Shown here piece after piece: positions 1 to 7,997 of a DNA stretch of 64,000 bases (the first letter of the stretch is position 1; each line of letters starts with the position of its first letter). The position numbers were made by a program, and so were the translations under genes. Origin of the DNA: G965197715 sp965247615 (GTDB lineage Bacteria > Chloroflexota > Dehalococcoidia > Lucifugimonadales > UBA1127); contig OZ252022.1 of NCBI GenBank assembly GCA_965247615.1, forward strand, positions 620,001-684,000, read 5' to 3'. The notes under the pieces were generated by a model. The model saw only the letters and a program-made list of their open reading frames with translations, had not been told where the DNA came from and did no database searches.

Positions 1-1
1 T

Positions 2-2041
2 GCGGGCGTCCCGGGCGGCATCACGCTGCAGAGCCGCACCGGCGACAACTGGCGGGCGTCCAACAAGGAGAATGAGCGGTGGCGCTCAGGCGGGACGGGA
101 AGTCACATCGTGCCGATCAGAAAGAAGTCGGAGAACCGCAGGGGCGTCCTGGTAGTCTTCAACGAGGCGGGGGGCTTGGACGTGGGCTCCGTGGATGCCT
201 CGGACTTCTCGGTGGACGGACAGACGCCCTCCTCCGTGACCGTGGTGGACGTGATTGAGGACAGCAAGAGTGCCCCGGACTCCAAGGTGCGGCGGCCGCA
301 GGAGGTCTTCCTGCTCATGGCGGCCAACCTGCCCTCGGACGGCAAGGACGCCGACGACAACCGGCTTGAGGTTGTGCTGAGCGGCACCGTCCGGGACGTT
401 GCCGGCAACAGCGCTTCCTCGGCGACGATCCCGCTGGCGGACGGCATCCCGCCCCGGGTAACGGTGGTGATTGACGACGCGGACATGTTCGACCAAGAAG
501 AGGTGACCGTCCAGGTGAGCGTGGACGAGACGCTGCTCGCAGCCCCGACGCTGACGGTGAGGCAGTCGATCAGCACCTCATTGAACGACGCTGACGAGAA
601 TGTGAGTACGAGATTCGTCTCGCCCGTCGTGAACAATACGGCGTCGCAGGCCTACGAGGTGGACATCGCGGTCGATGATAGCGGCGCGGTGCCCGAGCCG
701 AACCAGGCGGCGCTGATCAGCATCGTCGTAAACGCGTTGGACGTGGCCTCGAACGAGGAGGAGGTGGGTGACGACGACGACTGGACTCAGGCCGGCGCGT
801 TCACCTTCGAGCTGGACCCGGAGCTGAACAACAGCAGGGAGCCGGCGATCACGGTGGCCGGCCAGAAGATATTCGGTGGCAAGATGATCGACGCCAAGGG
901 CGCGGTCACGAGTGACGACGCGGAGATTGAGGCGGTCGACCCGCTGCTGATCACCATCGACTTCAGCCGCGAGTGCGCCGAGGACCTCCTGGACGGCAAC
1001 ACCACGGACGGGTGCCAGGACGGCGGCGAGGAGAAGGAGTACGCCGGCGACTCGCACAAGACCGTGCAGCTGAGCGGCGTGGACGTGGACGTGGACCTGG
1101 CGGACGGCAGCGGCGCGAGCCCGGACTTTAGCGTCAGCAGTTCCGACAACATCACGTACACGCTCTCCGTGCGTAACCCGCCGGTGGGCGACTACACGGT
1201 TTCGTTCAGGGCCGCGGACGAGGCCGGCAACGTGTCGCTGAACGCCGGCGCTGCTATCGCGGACACGCTTGAGAGCGAGTTCGTGGTGAAGGCGGCGGTG
1301 GCCACGGAGCTGCGTTTGGACCCGGGCTGGAACCTGATCTCCCTCCCATTCCAGCCTGCCAACCCCAGCATCAACTCGGTGCTGCCGGAGAACCATCCGG
1401 CGAGCCTGGTTATGAGCTATGACAACGCGTCCGGGCTGTGGGTTGTGTCCCGGCGCGACCCCGGGACGGGGATGTTCACGGGCGACGTGTCGCAGTTGGT
1501 CGCGACCACCGCGTACTTCGTCTTCACGGACAGCCTTGAGCCCATCAAGCTGATCCGGCCGGGCCTGGCCACCGCCGCCGCTGCGCCGGCAATTCCGAGC
1601 GCGATTGCGGTGAAGGCCGGCTGGAACCTGGTGCCGGTGCTGACCTACCAGTCGCCTCTGCCCGGCGACCCGCCCGGGTCCGGTGGCGTATCCGCTGACG
1701 ACTACCTGGGCGCGCTCCGGAACGCGCAGGGCGATGCGGCCTGGCTGCGTGCCCTGCTCTGGGACACCACCAGCCAGACCTGGACCTCGGTGGCCCCGAA
1801 CGACACCGTGACCCTCAGGCTCGGTGACACGAACCCGTGCACCGACGAGGCCCTGGACGCCGCGGCCGTGGAGAGCGGCGAGGAGCCCTGCCAGGCGCAG
1901 CAGACCGACCACTACAACGACGCAGATGACAGCGGCTCGTTCAACGACGGCGACACGGTGATCATGGAACGCCACCTGCCGCTCGGCGCGGGCCTCTGGG
2001 TCTGGTCGACCATTGACTCGGTGATCTTCCCGACCGCCTAG
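2..2041 (+). CDS. Partial surface/secreted protein with Ig-like repeats
   Basis: The reading frame is open to the left edge, so the N-terminus and any signal peptide lie outside the window; 679 residues are visible. The protein is Asp/Glu-rich. It has beta-sandwich-like segments of the kind found in bacterial Ig-like domains, for example VRDVAGNSASS and FRAADEAGNVS. Two GWNL segments follow, LDPGWNLISLPFQP and VKAGWNLVPVL. A calcium-loop-like DADDSGSFNDGD occurs near the C-terminus. It looks like an extracellular or S-layer-type protein. No catalytic motif was recognised. It is followed by a hairpin and then by a second exported protein. The exact family is unknown. Confidence 0.7.
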   Translation, partial: AGVPGGITLQSRTGDNWRASNKENERWRSGGTGSHIVPIRKKSENRRGVLVVFNEAGGLDVGSVDASDFSVDGQTPSSVTVVDVIEDSKSAPDSKVRRPQEVFLLMAANLPSDGKDADDNRLEVVLSGTVRDVAGNSASSATIPLADGIPPRVTVVIDDADMFDQEEVTVQVSVDETLLAAPTLTVRQSISTSLNDADENVSTRFVSPVVNNTASQAYEVDIAVDDSGAVPEPNQAALISIVVNALDVASNEEEVGDDDDWTQAGAFTFELDPELNNSREPAITVAGQKIFGGKMIDAKGAVTSDDAEIEAVDPLLITIDFSRECAEDLLDGNTTDGCQDGGEEKEYAGDSHKTVQLSGVDVDVDLADGSGASPDFSVSSSDNITYTLSVRNPPVGDYTVSFRAADEAGNVSLNAGAAIADTLESEFVVKAAVATELRLDPGWNLISLPFQPANPSINSVLPENHPASLVMSYDNASGLWVVSRRDPGTGMFTGDVSQLVATTAYFVFTDSLEPIKLIRPGLATAAAAPAIPSAIAVKAGWNLVPVLTYQSPLPGDPPGSGGVSADDYLGALRNAQGDAAWLRALLWDTTSQTWTSVAPNDTVTLRLGDTNPCTDEALDAAAVESGEEPCQAQQTDHYNDADDSGSFNDGDTVIMERHLPLGAGLWVWSTIDSVIFPTA

Positions 2042-2076
2042 CCGCTTGGCAGAGCGGTGGCAGTAGAGGAGTAGGT

Positions 2077-2112
2077 AAGGCCTCCCTCGCCCGAATGGGG
2101 GAGGGAGGCCTT
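2077..2112 (+). terminator. Hairpin terminator after the surface protein
   Basis: A 12-bp perfect stem (2077-2088 with 2101-2112) closes a 12-nt loop that can add C:G pairs. It lies 36 nt after the stop codon. There is no long T-tract, so termination is inferred from position and stem strength. Confidence 0.55.
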
Positions 2113-2134
2113 CATCAATAGGAGTAGATACACC

Positions 2135-2980
2135 ATGCAGGAAGCCTTCTGGCGGCCCCGTAACGGATTGTTGATACTCGGGTTCATTCTGTCGCTGGCG
2201 GGCGCGGCCCTGTGGGCCGCGCCTGTTGAGGCCCAGGCCGCGCCCCCGCCGGCGCCGGTCGTCTACTCCGGCGCCGTGACGGTGGCGGGGCAGCCGGCGC
2301 CGGACGGCCTGCTGATCGTGGCGCGCATCACGGACCATGAGACGGAGCCGGTGATAACCCAGGGGGGAAGGTACCAGTTCCTCAAGGTGACCGGACCGTC
2401 GGAATACCTCTTCCGGCCCGTCACCTTCCACCTCAAGGACTATGACGTGCAGGCGGCGGAGATCGTCCAGCGGTTCACAGGCGGGCCGGCATTCGTGGAC
2501 AACTTCAACTTGAGCTTCCCGGTGTTGCCCACGCCTACGCCCACGCCCACACCGACGGCGACGCCGATACCCCCAACGCCGACGCCCACGGCGACGCCGC
2601 CGCCCGACATCGCGGCCACGGTGACCGCGCAGCTGGCGGCCATACAGGCGACGGCCCAGGCGGCGGTGGAGGCCACGGTCGCGGCGATGGTGCCGCCGAC
2701 GCCGACACCCACGGCCACGCCGGAGCCGCCGACGCCCACCCCGGCGCCGACAGCGGAGCCTGAGCCGACGCCGGACGTGCGCGCAACGGTAGTGGCGGAG
2801 GTGACGGCCACTGCAGTCACGGAGCAGACGATCGCCGAGGCCGTCAGCGCAACGGCCACGGCGGTGGCGGGGGAGCCGACGAGCGTGTGCGGGCGCAGCC
2901 CGGGCGGCTCCGACATGGGGTTGCTCCTGGGCGGCAGCGCGCTGCTGGGCCTCCTCGCCTGGCGCCGCCTGCGGCCGTAG
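2135..2980 (+). CDS. Exported Pro/Thr-rich cell-surface protein with C-terminal membrane anchor
   Basis: 281 residues. A hydrophobic segment at about residues 10-33, ending in AAPVEAQA, looks like a signal peptide. A folded part of about 100 residues follows (YSGAVTVAGQPAPDGLLIVAR), possibly a carboxypeptidase-regulatory-like beta sandwich. About residues 130-245 form a low-complexity linker dominated by PTPTPT and ATVTAQ-like units. The end is GGSDMGLLLGGSALLGLLAWRRLRP, a transmembrane helix plus a basic tail, the arrangement of a sorting or anchor tail. AGGAG lies 10 nt upstream of the ATG. Its function is unknown; a surface stalk or adhesin is an inference. Confidence 0.75.
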   Translation: MQEAFWRPRNGLLILGFILSLAGAALWAAPVEAQAAPPPAPVVYSGAVTVAGQPAPDGLLIVARITDHETEPVITQGGRYQFLKVTGPSEYLFRPVTFHLKDYDVQAAEIVQRFTGGPAFVDNFNLSFPVLPTPTPTPTPTATPIPPTPTPTATPPPDIAATVTAQLAAIQATAQAAVEATVAAMVPPTPTPTATPEPPTPTPAPTAEPEPTPDVRATVVAEVTATAVTEQTIAEAVSATATAVAGEPTSVCGRSPGGSDMGLLLGGSALLGLLAWRRLRP

Positions 2981-3003
2981 CGCTTCCACACGACGGTAAG
3001 GCA

Positions 3004-3028
3004 GGGGGCGTCCCACGCGGGCGCCCCC
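3004..3028 (+). terminator. Hairpin terminator after the PT-rich protein
   Basis: A 7-bp GC-only stem (3004-3010 with 3022-3028) with an 11-nt loop is followed by TT, 24 nt after the stop codon. Confidence 0.5.
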
Positions 3029-3073
3029 TTCGTCGTCCCCCCGCCCCCCTTCCGTCATTCCCGCCCCCCCTTC

Positions 3074-3193
3074 CGTCATTCCCGCGAAAGCGGGAATCCA
3101 GGGTGGGGCCTCAGGCTGGCGGGGCCTGCTTCACTTACACGACCTCGCCCTCCACGGGGAGTTACGCAAAGGTCTCCTTTCGCGGGAATGACG
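3074..3193. repeat. 120-bp MITE-like element with 17-bp perfect terminal inverted repeats
   Basis: The ends 3074-3090 and 3177-3193 are exact reverse complements over 17 bp (CGTCATTCCCGCGAAAG). Inside the left end, 3078-3097 is a self-complementary unit, ATTCCCGC-GAAA-GCGGGAAT. The interior is partly repeated at 50761-50832, including a shared tract around 'ctccacggggagttacgc'. A truncated half-copy of the left end precedes it at about 3053-3062. The right end lies 26 bp before the start of the GIY-YIG gene. Non-autonomous mobility is inferred, not shown. Confidence 0.7.
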
Positions 3194-3218
3194 AACGTCC
3201 CATCAATGGGTGGTGCAT

Positions 3219-3506
3219 ATGAAAACACCCTGCGTGTACATCCTGGGAAGCAAGCTGGGGGGCACGCTATACGTCGGCGTGACGTCGAATCTGGTGCAAC
3301 GGGTCTGGCAGCACAAGAACGACTTCGTGGAGGGATTCACGAAGCGTTATGGTGTTCATCGCCTGGTCTGGTATGAGGTCCATGAGTCCATGGAGAGCGC
3401 CATCACCAGGGAGAAGGCAATCAAGAAGTGGAGCAGGGCTTGGAAGGTGGAGTTGATTGAGAAGAGCAACCCAAGGTGGTTGGAGTTGTGGGATGAGGTT
3501 GTGTGA
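3219..3506 (+). CDS. Small GIY-YIG family nuclease-like protein
   Basis: 95 residues, the usual size of stand-alone single-domain GIY-YIG proteins. The opening CVYILGSKLGGTLYVGVTSNLVQRVWQHK contains the paired YIL...YVG strands and the helix bearing the conserved Arg (VQRVWQHK). TREKAIKKWSRAWKVELIE carries the conserved Glu context of this subfamily. A GTG at 3210 is in frame, but the ATG at 3219 is preceded by GGTGG and gives the usual N-terminus. The gene sits between palindromic repeat copies at 3074-3193 and 3538-3581. The family suggests a DNA-cleaving or DNA-binding role; the substrate is unknown. Confidence 0.85.
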   Translation: MKTPCVYILGSKLGGTLYVGVTSNLVQRVWQHKNDFVEGFTKRYGVHRLVWYEVHESMESAITREKAIKKWSRAWKVELIEKSNPRWLELWDEVV

Positions 3507-3561
3507 GGGGACTCCACTCCCGCGCACACCCCCCTTCCGTCATTCCCGCCCCCCTTCCGTC

Positions 3562-3581
3562 ATTCCCGCGAAAGCGGGAAT
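3562..3581. repeat. Palindromic repeat, family 1 (GAAA-loop hairpin)
   Basis: ATTCCCGC-GAAA-GCGGGAAT, an 8-bp perfect stem with a GAAA loop, preceded by a truncated half-site at 3538-3550. The downstream 'ccagggtggggcc' flank is shared with the copy at 3078-3097. Confidence 0.85.
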
Positions 3582-3894
3582 CCAGGGTGGGGCCGGGGCT
3601 GGGTCCCATCCCCTTCCCCTTCCCCATCCCCCCCCTGCCACCAACCCATTCCCCGTACAGGCCACGTGCCCTACAATTGCCGCAACACCCCCGCGAAAGG
3701 AGACCCGTGCCCCACCCCCATCCCCTCACCCCCCACCCCCGCATCAATCGAAGCGCAACCCCGCGCCGAAGCTGCCCCCGCGACCCCCAGAGCAAACAAC
3801 CAACCATTTCCTCGCCTCCCAGCTTCAAAACACCGAAAAAAACGCTTGGACTATCTTACTAGGCGACAACAATCAGAGCCGGCCCCCTTCCGTC

Positions 3895-3951
3895 ATTCCC
3901 GCGCAGGCGGGAATCCACCCCCCCTTCCGTCATTCCCGCGAAAGCGGGAAT
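3895..3951. repeat. Two tandem palindromic repeats, family 1
   Basis: Copy 3895-3914 has the loop variant GCGCAGGC. Copy 3932-3951 has the GAAA loop. They are 17 bp apart and both are preceded by 'ccttccgtc'. Confidence 0.85.
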
Positions 3952-4060
3952 CCAGGGTGGGGCCGGGGCTGGGCCCCCCATCGGTTGACCGTGGGGAAGG
4001 GGGAGTGGTAGGGTTGGGGGGGTGTCTCGCGGGGTCAAGCTGGGAGTGCGGGGAGGCCTG

Positions 4061-5104
4061 ATGGCGCTCTTGCCGGCGCGGAGAACGGAGATCCTGAACT
4101 TCGTCGTGAGGGAGCACGTCGCCACCGCCGGGCCCGTGAGCTCGGAGGCGGTCAGGGCGGGCCTTCGCATCCGCGTGAGCGCGGCCACGGTGCGCCACGA
4201 AATGGCGGCGCTGGAGGAGGAGGGCTACCTGTCGCGGCCGCACGTCTCGGCGGGCGCGGTGCCCTCGGACATCGGCTATCGCTACTACGTGCAGCAGCTC
4301 CTGACGAGCCCGGCGCTCTCGCGCAGCGAGCAGGCGGCGCTGCGCAACCGCTTCCAGCATGGCGCGGACCGTGACGTGGAGGCGTCCACGCACCTGGCCA
4401 CGCGGATGCTCTCGGAGCTGGTGCAGAACCTGGCCATCGTCACGCTGCCGCACGGCCGGCAGTCGCGGCTGCGGCACCTGGAGATCGTGTACCTCCAGGA
4501 GCTGCTGATCATGCTGGTGCTGGTCTTCGAGGGGGCGCGGCTGCGCAAGAGCCTGCTCACGCTCCAGGACCCGGTCGACGCGGAGACGCTGGGCAGCGTC
4601 ACGAACAAGCTCAACGCGCACTTCGCGGGGCTGTCGCTGGCGGAGATGCGGTCGAAGGGGATGCGGCTGGCGCCCTTCGAGGAGCGGGTGGCGGAGCGGA
4701 CCTTCGACCTGATGGCGGAGGACGAAGAGGCGGTGTCCGAAGAGTACCTGGCCGAAGGACTGCGGCACCTGCTGGCGCAGCCGGAGTTCATGGGCGGCGC
4801 GCCGCGGGCCCGGGACCTGGTCGAGGCGCTGGAGGAGCGGCGGCTGCTGCAGGCGCTCCTGACGGGCGCGCCGCAGGTGGGCAACGTGCGGGTGATCATC
4901 GGCGGGGAGAACCAGGACGAGGTGCTGAAGCCGCTGAGCATCGTGGTTGGCAAGTACGGCGTGATCGGGGGGATGTCGGGCACGGTGGGCATCGTGGGGC
5001 CCACGCGCATGGCCTACGACCACACCATGGCGGGCGTGCGCTACCTGTCGTCGCTGATGAGCGAGCTGGTGGAAGAGGTGCAGGGACAGCCCCTGCCGGA
5101 CTAG
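4061..5104 (+). CDS. hrcA: Heat-inducible transcription repressor HrcA
   Basis: 347 residues from the ATG at 4061, chosen over an upstream in-frame GTG at 4022 because GGGAGG lies 4 nt before it. The N-terminal winged helix contains RRTEILNFVVREHVATAGPV and SAATVRHEMAALEEEGYLS, followed by the signature PHVSAGAVPSDIGYRYYV. The GAF-like dimerisation part includes VRVIIGGENQ and a closing YDHTMAGVRYLSSLM. HrcA represses chaperone operons through CIRCE and is kept active by GroE. It heads hrcA-grpE-dnaJ with a 9-nt gap to grpE. No CIRCE is visible upstream. Confidence 0.95.
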   Translation: MALLPARRTEILNFVVREHVATAGPVSSEAVRAGLRIRVSAATVRHEMAALEEEGYLSRPHVSAGAVPSDIGYRYYVQQLLTSPALSRSEQAALRNRFQHGADRDVEASTHLATRMLSELVQNLAIVTLPHGRQSRLRHLEIVYLQELLIMLVLVFEGARLRKSLLTLQDPVDAETLGSVTNKLNAHFAGLSLAEMRSKGMRLAPFEERVAERTFDLMAEDEEAVSEEYLAEGLRHLLAQPEFMGGAPRARDLVEALEERRLLQALLTGAPQVGNVRVIIGGENQDEVLKPLSIVVGKYGVIGGMSGTVGIVGPTRMAYDHTMAGVRYLSSLMSELVEEVQGQPLPD

Positions 5105-5113
5105 GAGCGCGCG

Positions 5114-5713
5114 ATGCAGCAGGAGCAGACGGGCGAAGGGGCCACCGGCGCGTCGGGGGCCCCTCAGCACGCAGCGGGCGCAGCCGACGCGCCGCCGCCC
5201 GGCCCGGAGACCGCCCCGGAGGACCGCGTGCGGGAGCTGGAGGAGCGCGCGGAGCGGCTGCTCGCCAACTGGCAGCGCGCGCAGGCGGACCTGTCCAACT
5301 ACCGCCGCCAGGTGGAGCGCGAACGCGAGGAGCTGGCGGCGCTGTCGAACGCGAGCCTCGTGGCCGACCTGCTGCCGGTGCTCGACGACATGGAGCGGGC
5401 GCTTGGGGCCGTCGCCGCGCCGCTTCGCCGGTATACCTGGGTGGAAGGCGTGTGGCTCATCGGGAAGAAGCTGGAGGGCGCGCTCGCCGCCCACGGGATG
5501 GAGGAAGTCGCGGCGCAGGGGCAGCCGATGGACCCGCTGTGCCACGAAGCCGTCGGCGAGGTGGACGGGGAGCCCGGCGTGGTCGTCGACGTGGTGCAGA
5601 AGGGGTACCGCCTGGGGGGCCGCCTCGTCAGGCCCGCGCTGGTGACCGTGGGCCGGGGGCAGGCGCAGGAGAGCGCGGCGGAGGGCGGCCAACCCACGGA
5701 TCAGCCGCTATAA
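5114..5713 (+). CDS. grpE: Nucleotide exchange factor GrpE (first copy)
   Basis: 199 residues. A disordered Ala/Pro/Gly-rich head precedes the coiled-coil helix (about residues 38-78, containing WQRAQADLSNYRRQVEREREEL). The four-helix part follows (ADLLPVLDDMERAL), then the C-terminal beta-wing with HEAVGEVDGEPG and VVQKGYRLGGRLVRPALVTVGRG. GrpE releases ADP from DnaK. It lies between hrcA and dnaJ. A second, divergent grpE at 28307 sits beside dnaK. A TATAAT at 5709-5714 overlaps the stop codon and might serve dnaJ, but no good -35 box is seen. Confidence 0.94.
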   Translation: MQQEQTGEGATGASGAPQHAAGAADAPPPGPETAPEDRVRELEERAERLLANWQRAQADLSNYRRQVEREREELAALSNASLVADLLPVLDDMERALGAVAAPLRRYTWVEGVWLIGKKLEGALAAHGMEEVAAQGQPMDPLCHEAVGEVDGEPGVVVDVVQKGYRLGGRLVRPALVTVGRGQAQESAAEGGQPTDQPL

Positions 5714-5757
5714 TGGATGGGTTGACGGTCGACGGCTGAAGAGCGGAAACAGAGGGC

Positions 5758-6915
5758 ATGCAGAGCGAAGCCGACTACTACGACGTTCTTGGGGTGGAGC
5801 GCAGCGCCACGGAGGAGGATATCCGCCGTGCGTTCCGGAAGCTCGCCATGGAGTGGCACCCGGACCGCAACAAGGAGAAGAACGCGGAGGAGCGCTTCAA
5901 GACGATCAACGAAGCGTACCAGGTGCTCATCGACCCGGAGAAGCGCCAGCACTACGACCGCTTCGGCCGCGCGGGCGTCGGCGGCTTGGAGTGGCCGACG
6001 GGCCGCGGCTTCGAGGGGGCGGGCTCCCCCGTCGGGGGGTTCGGCGACATCTTCGACGCCTTCTTCGGCGGCTTCGGCGTCGAACGGGAGACGGGGCCCC
6101 GGCGGGGCGCGGACCTCCACGTCACGCTGAAGGTCTCCTTCCAGGAGGCGATCTTCGGCGTGGAGAAGGACGTGGAGGTCCTTCGCACGGAGCTCTGCTC
6201 GCTGTGCGGCGGCAGCCGCGCCGCGGAGGGAACCAAGCCCGTTACGTGCTCCAACTGCCGGGGGAACGGCCAGGTGCGCCGGAGCCAGACGGGCTTCTTC
6301 GGCCAGTTTGTGCAGATCGTCACGTGCTCCGTCTGCCGCGGCGAGGGTCGCGTGGTGGAGACGCCCTGCCGCCAATGCAACGGTCTCGGGCGGGAGCGGC
6401 GGACGCGCCACCTCCACGTCCGCATCCCCGCCGGCGTCGACGACGGCATGCAGGTGCGGCTGTCGGGTGAAGGCGAGGCCGGCTGGAACAAGGGCCCCGC
6501 CGGCAGCGTGTACATCACGCTCAACGTGAGCGGGCACTCCATGTACCGCCGGAGCGGGCAGGACCTGGTCATCGACGTGCCCGTGAACGTGGCCCAGGCC
6601 GCGTTGGGAGATATCGTGGCCGTTCCGCTCCTGGGAGAGGATGACGGCACGGAGCAGCTCAAGGTGCCTGCCGGCGTACAGCCCGGCACGGTGCTGCGCG
6701 TCAAGGGCAAGGGCGTGCCAAGCGTGAGCAACGGCAGGCGCGGCGACCTGCTCGCGGTGGTCCAGGTGGTCACGCCGCGTCGCCTGGACCCGGACGCCAG
6801 GAAGCTCTTCCAGGACCTGGCCAAGGTGCTGAGCAGGAGCCCGTCCGGCAACGGCGCCAGGGGCAGGTCGTGGACCCGGAAGGTGAAGGACGCCCTCGCC
6901 GGCGAAGAGGACTGA
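5758..6915 (+). CDS. dnaJ: Chaperone protein DnaJ
   Basis: 385 residues with the full type-I arrangement. The J domain (about 1-70) carries HPD in EWHPDRNKEKN. A Gly/Phe-rich linker (about 75-110) follows. The zinc domain has four C-x-x-C units: CSLC, CSNC, CSVC and CRQC. The first is degenerate after the second Cys (GGSR instead of GxG). A C-terminal substrate-binding part contains HLHVRIPAGVDDGMQVRLSGEGEAG. DnaJ delivers unfolded clients to DnaK and stimulates its ATPase. It is the last gene of the hrcA operon; dnaK is 22 kb away under HspR. Confidence 0.95.
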   Translation: MQSEADYYDVLGVERSATEEDIRRAFRKLAMEWHPDRNKEKNAEERFKTINEAYQVLIDPEKRQHYDRFGRAGVGGLEWPTGRGFEGAGSPVGGFGDIFDAFFGGFGVERETGPRRGADLHVTLKVSFQEAIFGVEKDVEVLRTELCSLCGGSRAAEGTKPVTCSNCRGNGQVRRSQTGFFGQFVQIVTCSVCRGEGRVVETPCRQCNGLGRERRTRHLHVRIPAGVDDGMQVRLSGEGEAGWNKGPAGSVYITLNVSGHSMYRRSGQDLVIDVPVNVAQAALGDIVAVPLLGEDDGTEQLKVPAGVQPGTVLRVKGKGVPSVSNGRRGDLLAVVQVVTPRRLDPDARKLFQDLAKVLSRSPSGNGARGRSWTRKVKDALAGEED

Positions 6916-7034
6916 TCGCCTGCCGCTGCTTCTCCGCACGCTGCCGAGCTCCCGCGTCCCTCACCGCCGAGTCGGTCCCTTTCTCAGTCTCCGTGACAGC
7001 GCTGTGTCCTTCTGATTCTGTGTGAGCGTGAGCA

Positions 7035-7970
7035 ATGGACTGGCTTGAGTTTCGCGTCACTGTACCCCCCGAGCTGGTGGAGCCCGTCGTCGAGCTCTTC
7101 CGGCGTGTCTTGAAGCAGACGCCCGCCGTGGAAGAGGCGGGTGGCTTCAACCCTGACGAGGGTGAGGCCGCGCCGGTCGGCGGTCCCGTCACCGTGTGCG
7201 CCTACACCCGAGCCAACCGGTGGGCGCCTCGCCGGCAGGCGCGCATCGAGGCGGGCTTCCAGCTGCTGTCCATGATCCAGTCCATTCCGCCGCTGCAAAC
7301 ACGCCTGCTGCGTGAGCAGGACTGGGAGGAGGCTTGGCGCGTGCACGCTCAGCCCCTCCGCGTGGGCAGCCGGATCGTCGTCTGTGTGAAGGAGATCGAG
7401 TACGCCCCGCGGAGCGATGACGTCGTCGTCCTTCTGGACTCGGGGATGGCCTTCGGCACCGGGCATCATCCCACCACGCGCATGTGCTTGGAGGAGCTGG
7501 AGGCACGGCTGAAGCCGGGCATGAACGTCCTGGACTTGGGCGCCGGCTCCGGGGTCCTGGCCATGGCCGCGGCGGGTCTGGGTGCAGGCCAAGTCCTGGC
7601 TGTCGAAAGGGATGCTTCCGCAGTACTCGTCGCCCGGCGCAACGTCCGGGCCAATGGCGCCGCCCGGAGCGTGCGAGTGGTGCGCGGCGACCGTCCTCCG
7701 GAGGACGCGGGCCCCTTCGACCTGGTCCTGGCCAACATCTCCAACAGGGTGCTGACACAGCTTGCCGGCGCCCTGGCCGCAAGCCTCGCGCCCGATGGCA
7801 CGCTGATCGCCTCGGGCGTCCTGGAGGAGCAGGCCGACGGACTGGCGGAGCGCTTCGTTGACGCAGGCTTGCACGTGCTGGCGCAGCGCCGGGAGGAAGA
7901 CTGGGCGGTCCTGGTCTGCCGCAGGGTCGCTGGCGCGACGGCCATGCAGGGGAGGGTCGCGGGGTCGTGA
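7035..7970 (+). CDS. prmA: Ribosomal protein L11 methyltransferase PrmA
   Basis: 311 residues. The N-terminal substrate-recognition part begins MDWLEFRVTVPPELVEPVVELF. The core has GMAFGTGHHPTTRMCLEELE, the SAM-binding motif VLDLGAGSGVLAMAAAGLGA and the catalytic-site motif LVLANIS, in the order expected of PrmA. It trimethylates ribosomal protein L11 using S-adenosylmethionine. The last 15 or so residues (VAGATAMQGRVAGS) are encoded by a reverse-strand copy of a dispersed repeat (7924-7970), so the C-terminus appears to be repeat-derived. Confidence 0.93.
   Translation: MDWLEFRVTVPPELVEPVVELFRRVLKQTPAVEEAGGFNPDEGEAAPVGGPVTVCAYTRANRWAPRRQARIEAGFQLLSMIQSIPPLQTRLLREQDWEEAWRVHAQPLRVGSRIVVCVKEIEYAPRSDDVVVLLDSGMAFGTGHHPTTRMCLEELEARLKPGMNVLDLGAGSGVLAMAAAGLGAGQVLAVERDASAVLVARRNVRANGAARSVRVVRGDRPPEDAGPFDLVLANISNRVLTQLAGALAASLAPDGTLIASGVLEEQADGLAERFVDAGLHVLAQRREEDWAVLVCRRVAGATAMQGRVAGS
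7924..7970 (-). repeat. Dispersed repeat family 2 inside the 3' end of prmA
   Basis: Read on the minus strand it shares an identical run of about 30 bp with 59869-59917, including the hairpin core GTCGC-gcca-GCGAC. It supplies the last codons and the stop codon of prmA. Confidence 0.8.
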
Positions 7971-7997
7971 TTGGGGTGGCTGCCGCTGTCCCGCTCC

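Larger units (their letters stand above)
3507..4060. other. Gene-free repeat-rich spacer before hrcA
   Basis: No convincing gene lies here; open frames in this stretch only translate the palindromic repeats. It holds a half-copy (3538-3550) and three complete copies (3562-3581, 3895-3914, 3932-3951) of the GCGGGAAT palindrome, separated by C-rich DNA. An HrcA operator (CIRCE, TTAGCACTC-N9-GAGTGCTAA) was looked for upstream of hrcA and not seen. A weak promoter-like TTGGAC occurs near 3846, without a convincing -10 box. Confidence 0.6.

Noticed and set aside
2525..2790. Periodic C/G-rich repeats resembling a short array
   Set aside because: They encode the PTPTPT linker of an exported protein; there are no regular spacers, so this is not a CRISPR array.
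3880..3955. Direct repeats that might suggest a mini CRISPR
   Set aside because: The units are palindromes with irregular gaps and no cas genes are present.
3800..4060. CIRCE operator for HrcA
   Set aside because: No TTAGCACTC/GAGTGCTAA pair could be found, even degenerate.
3457..4061. Overlapping open frames rich in FRHSRESGNP-like peptides
   Set aside because: These are translations of the family 1 palindromic repeats, with no independent evidence of coding.
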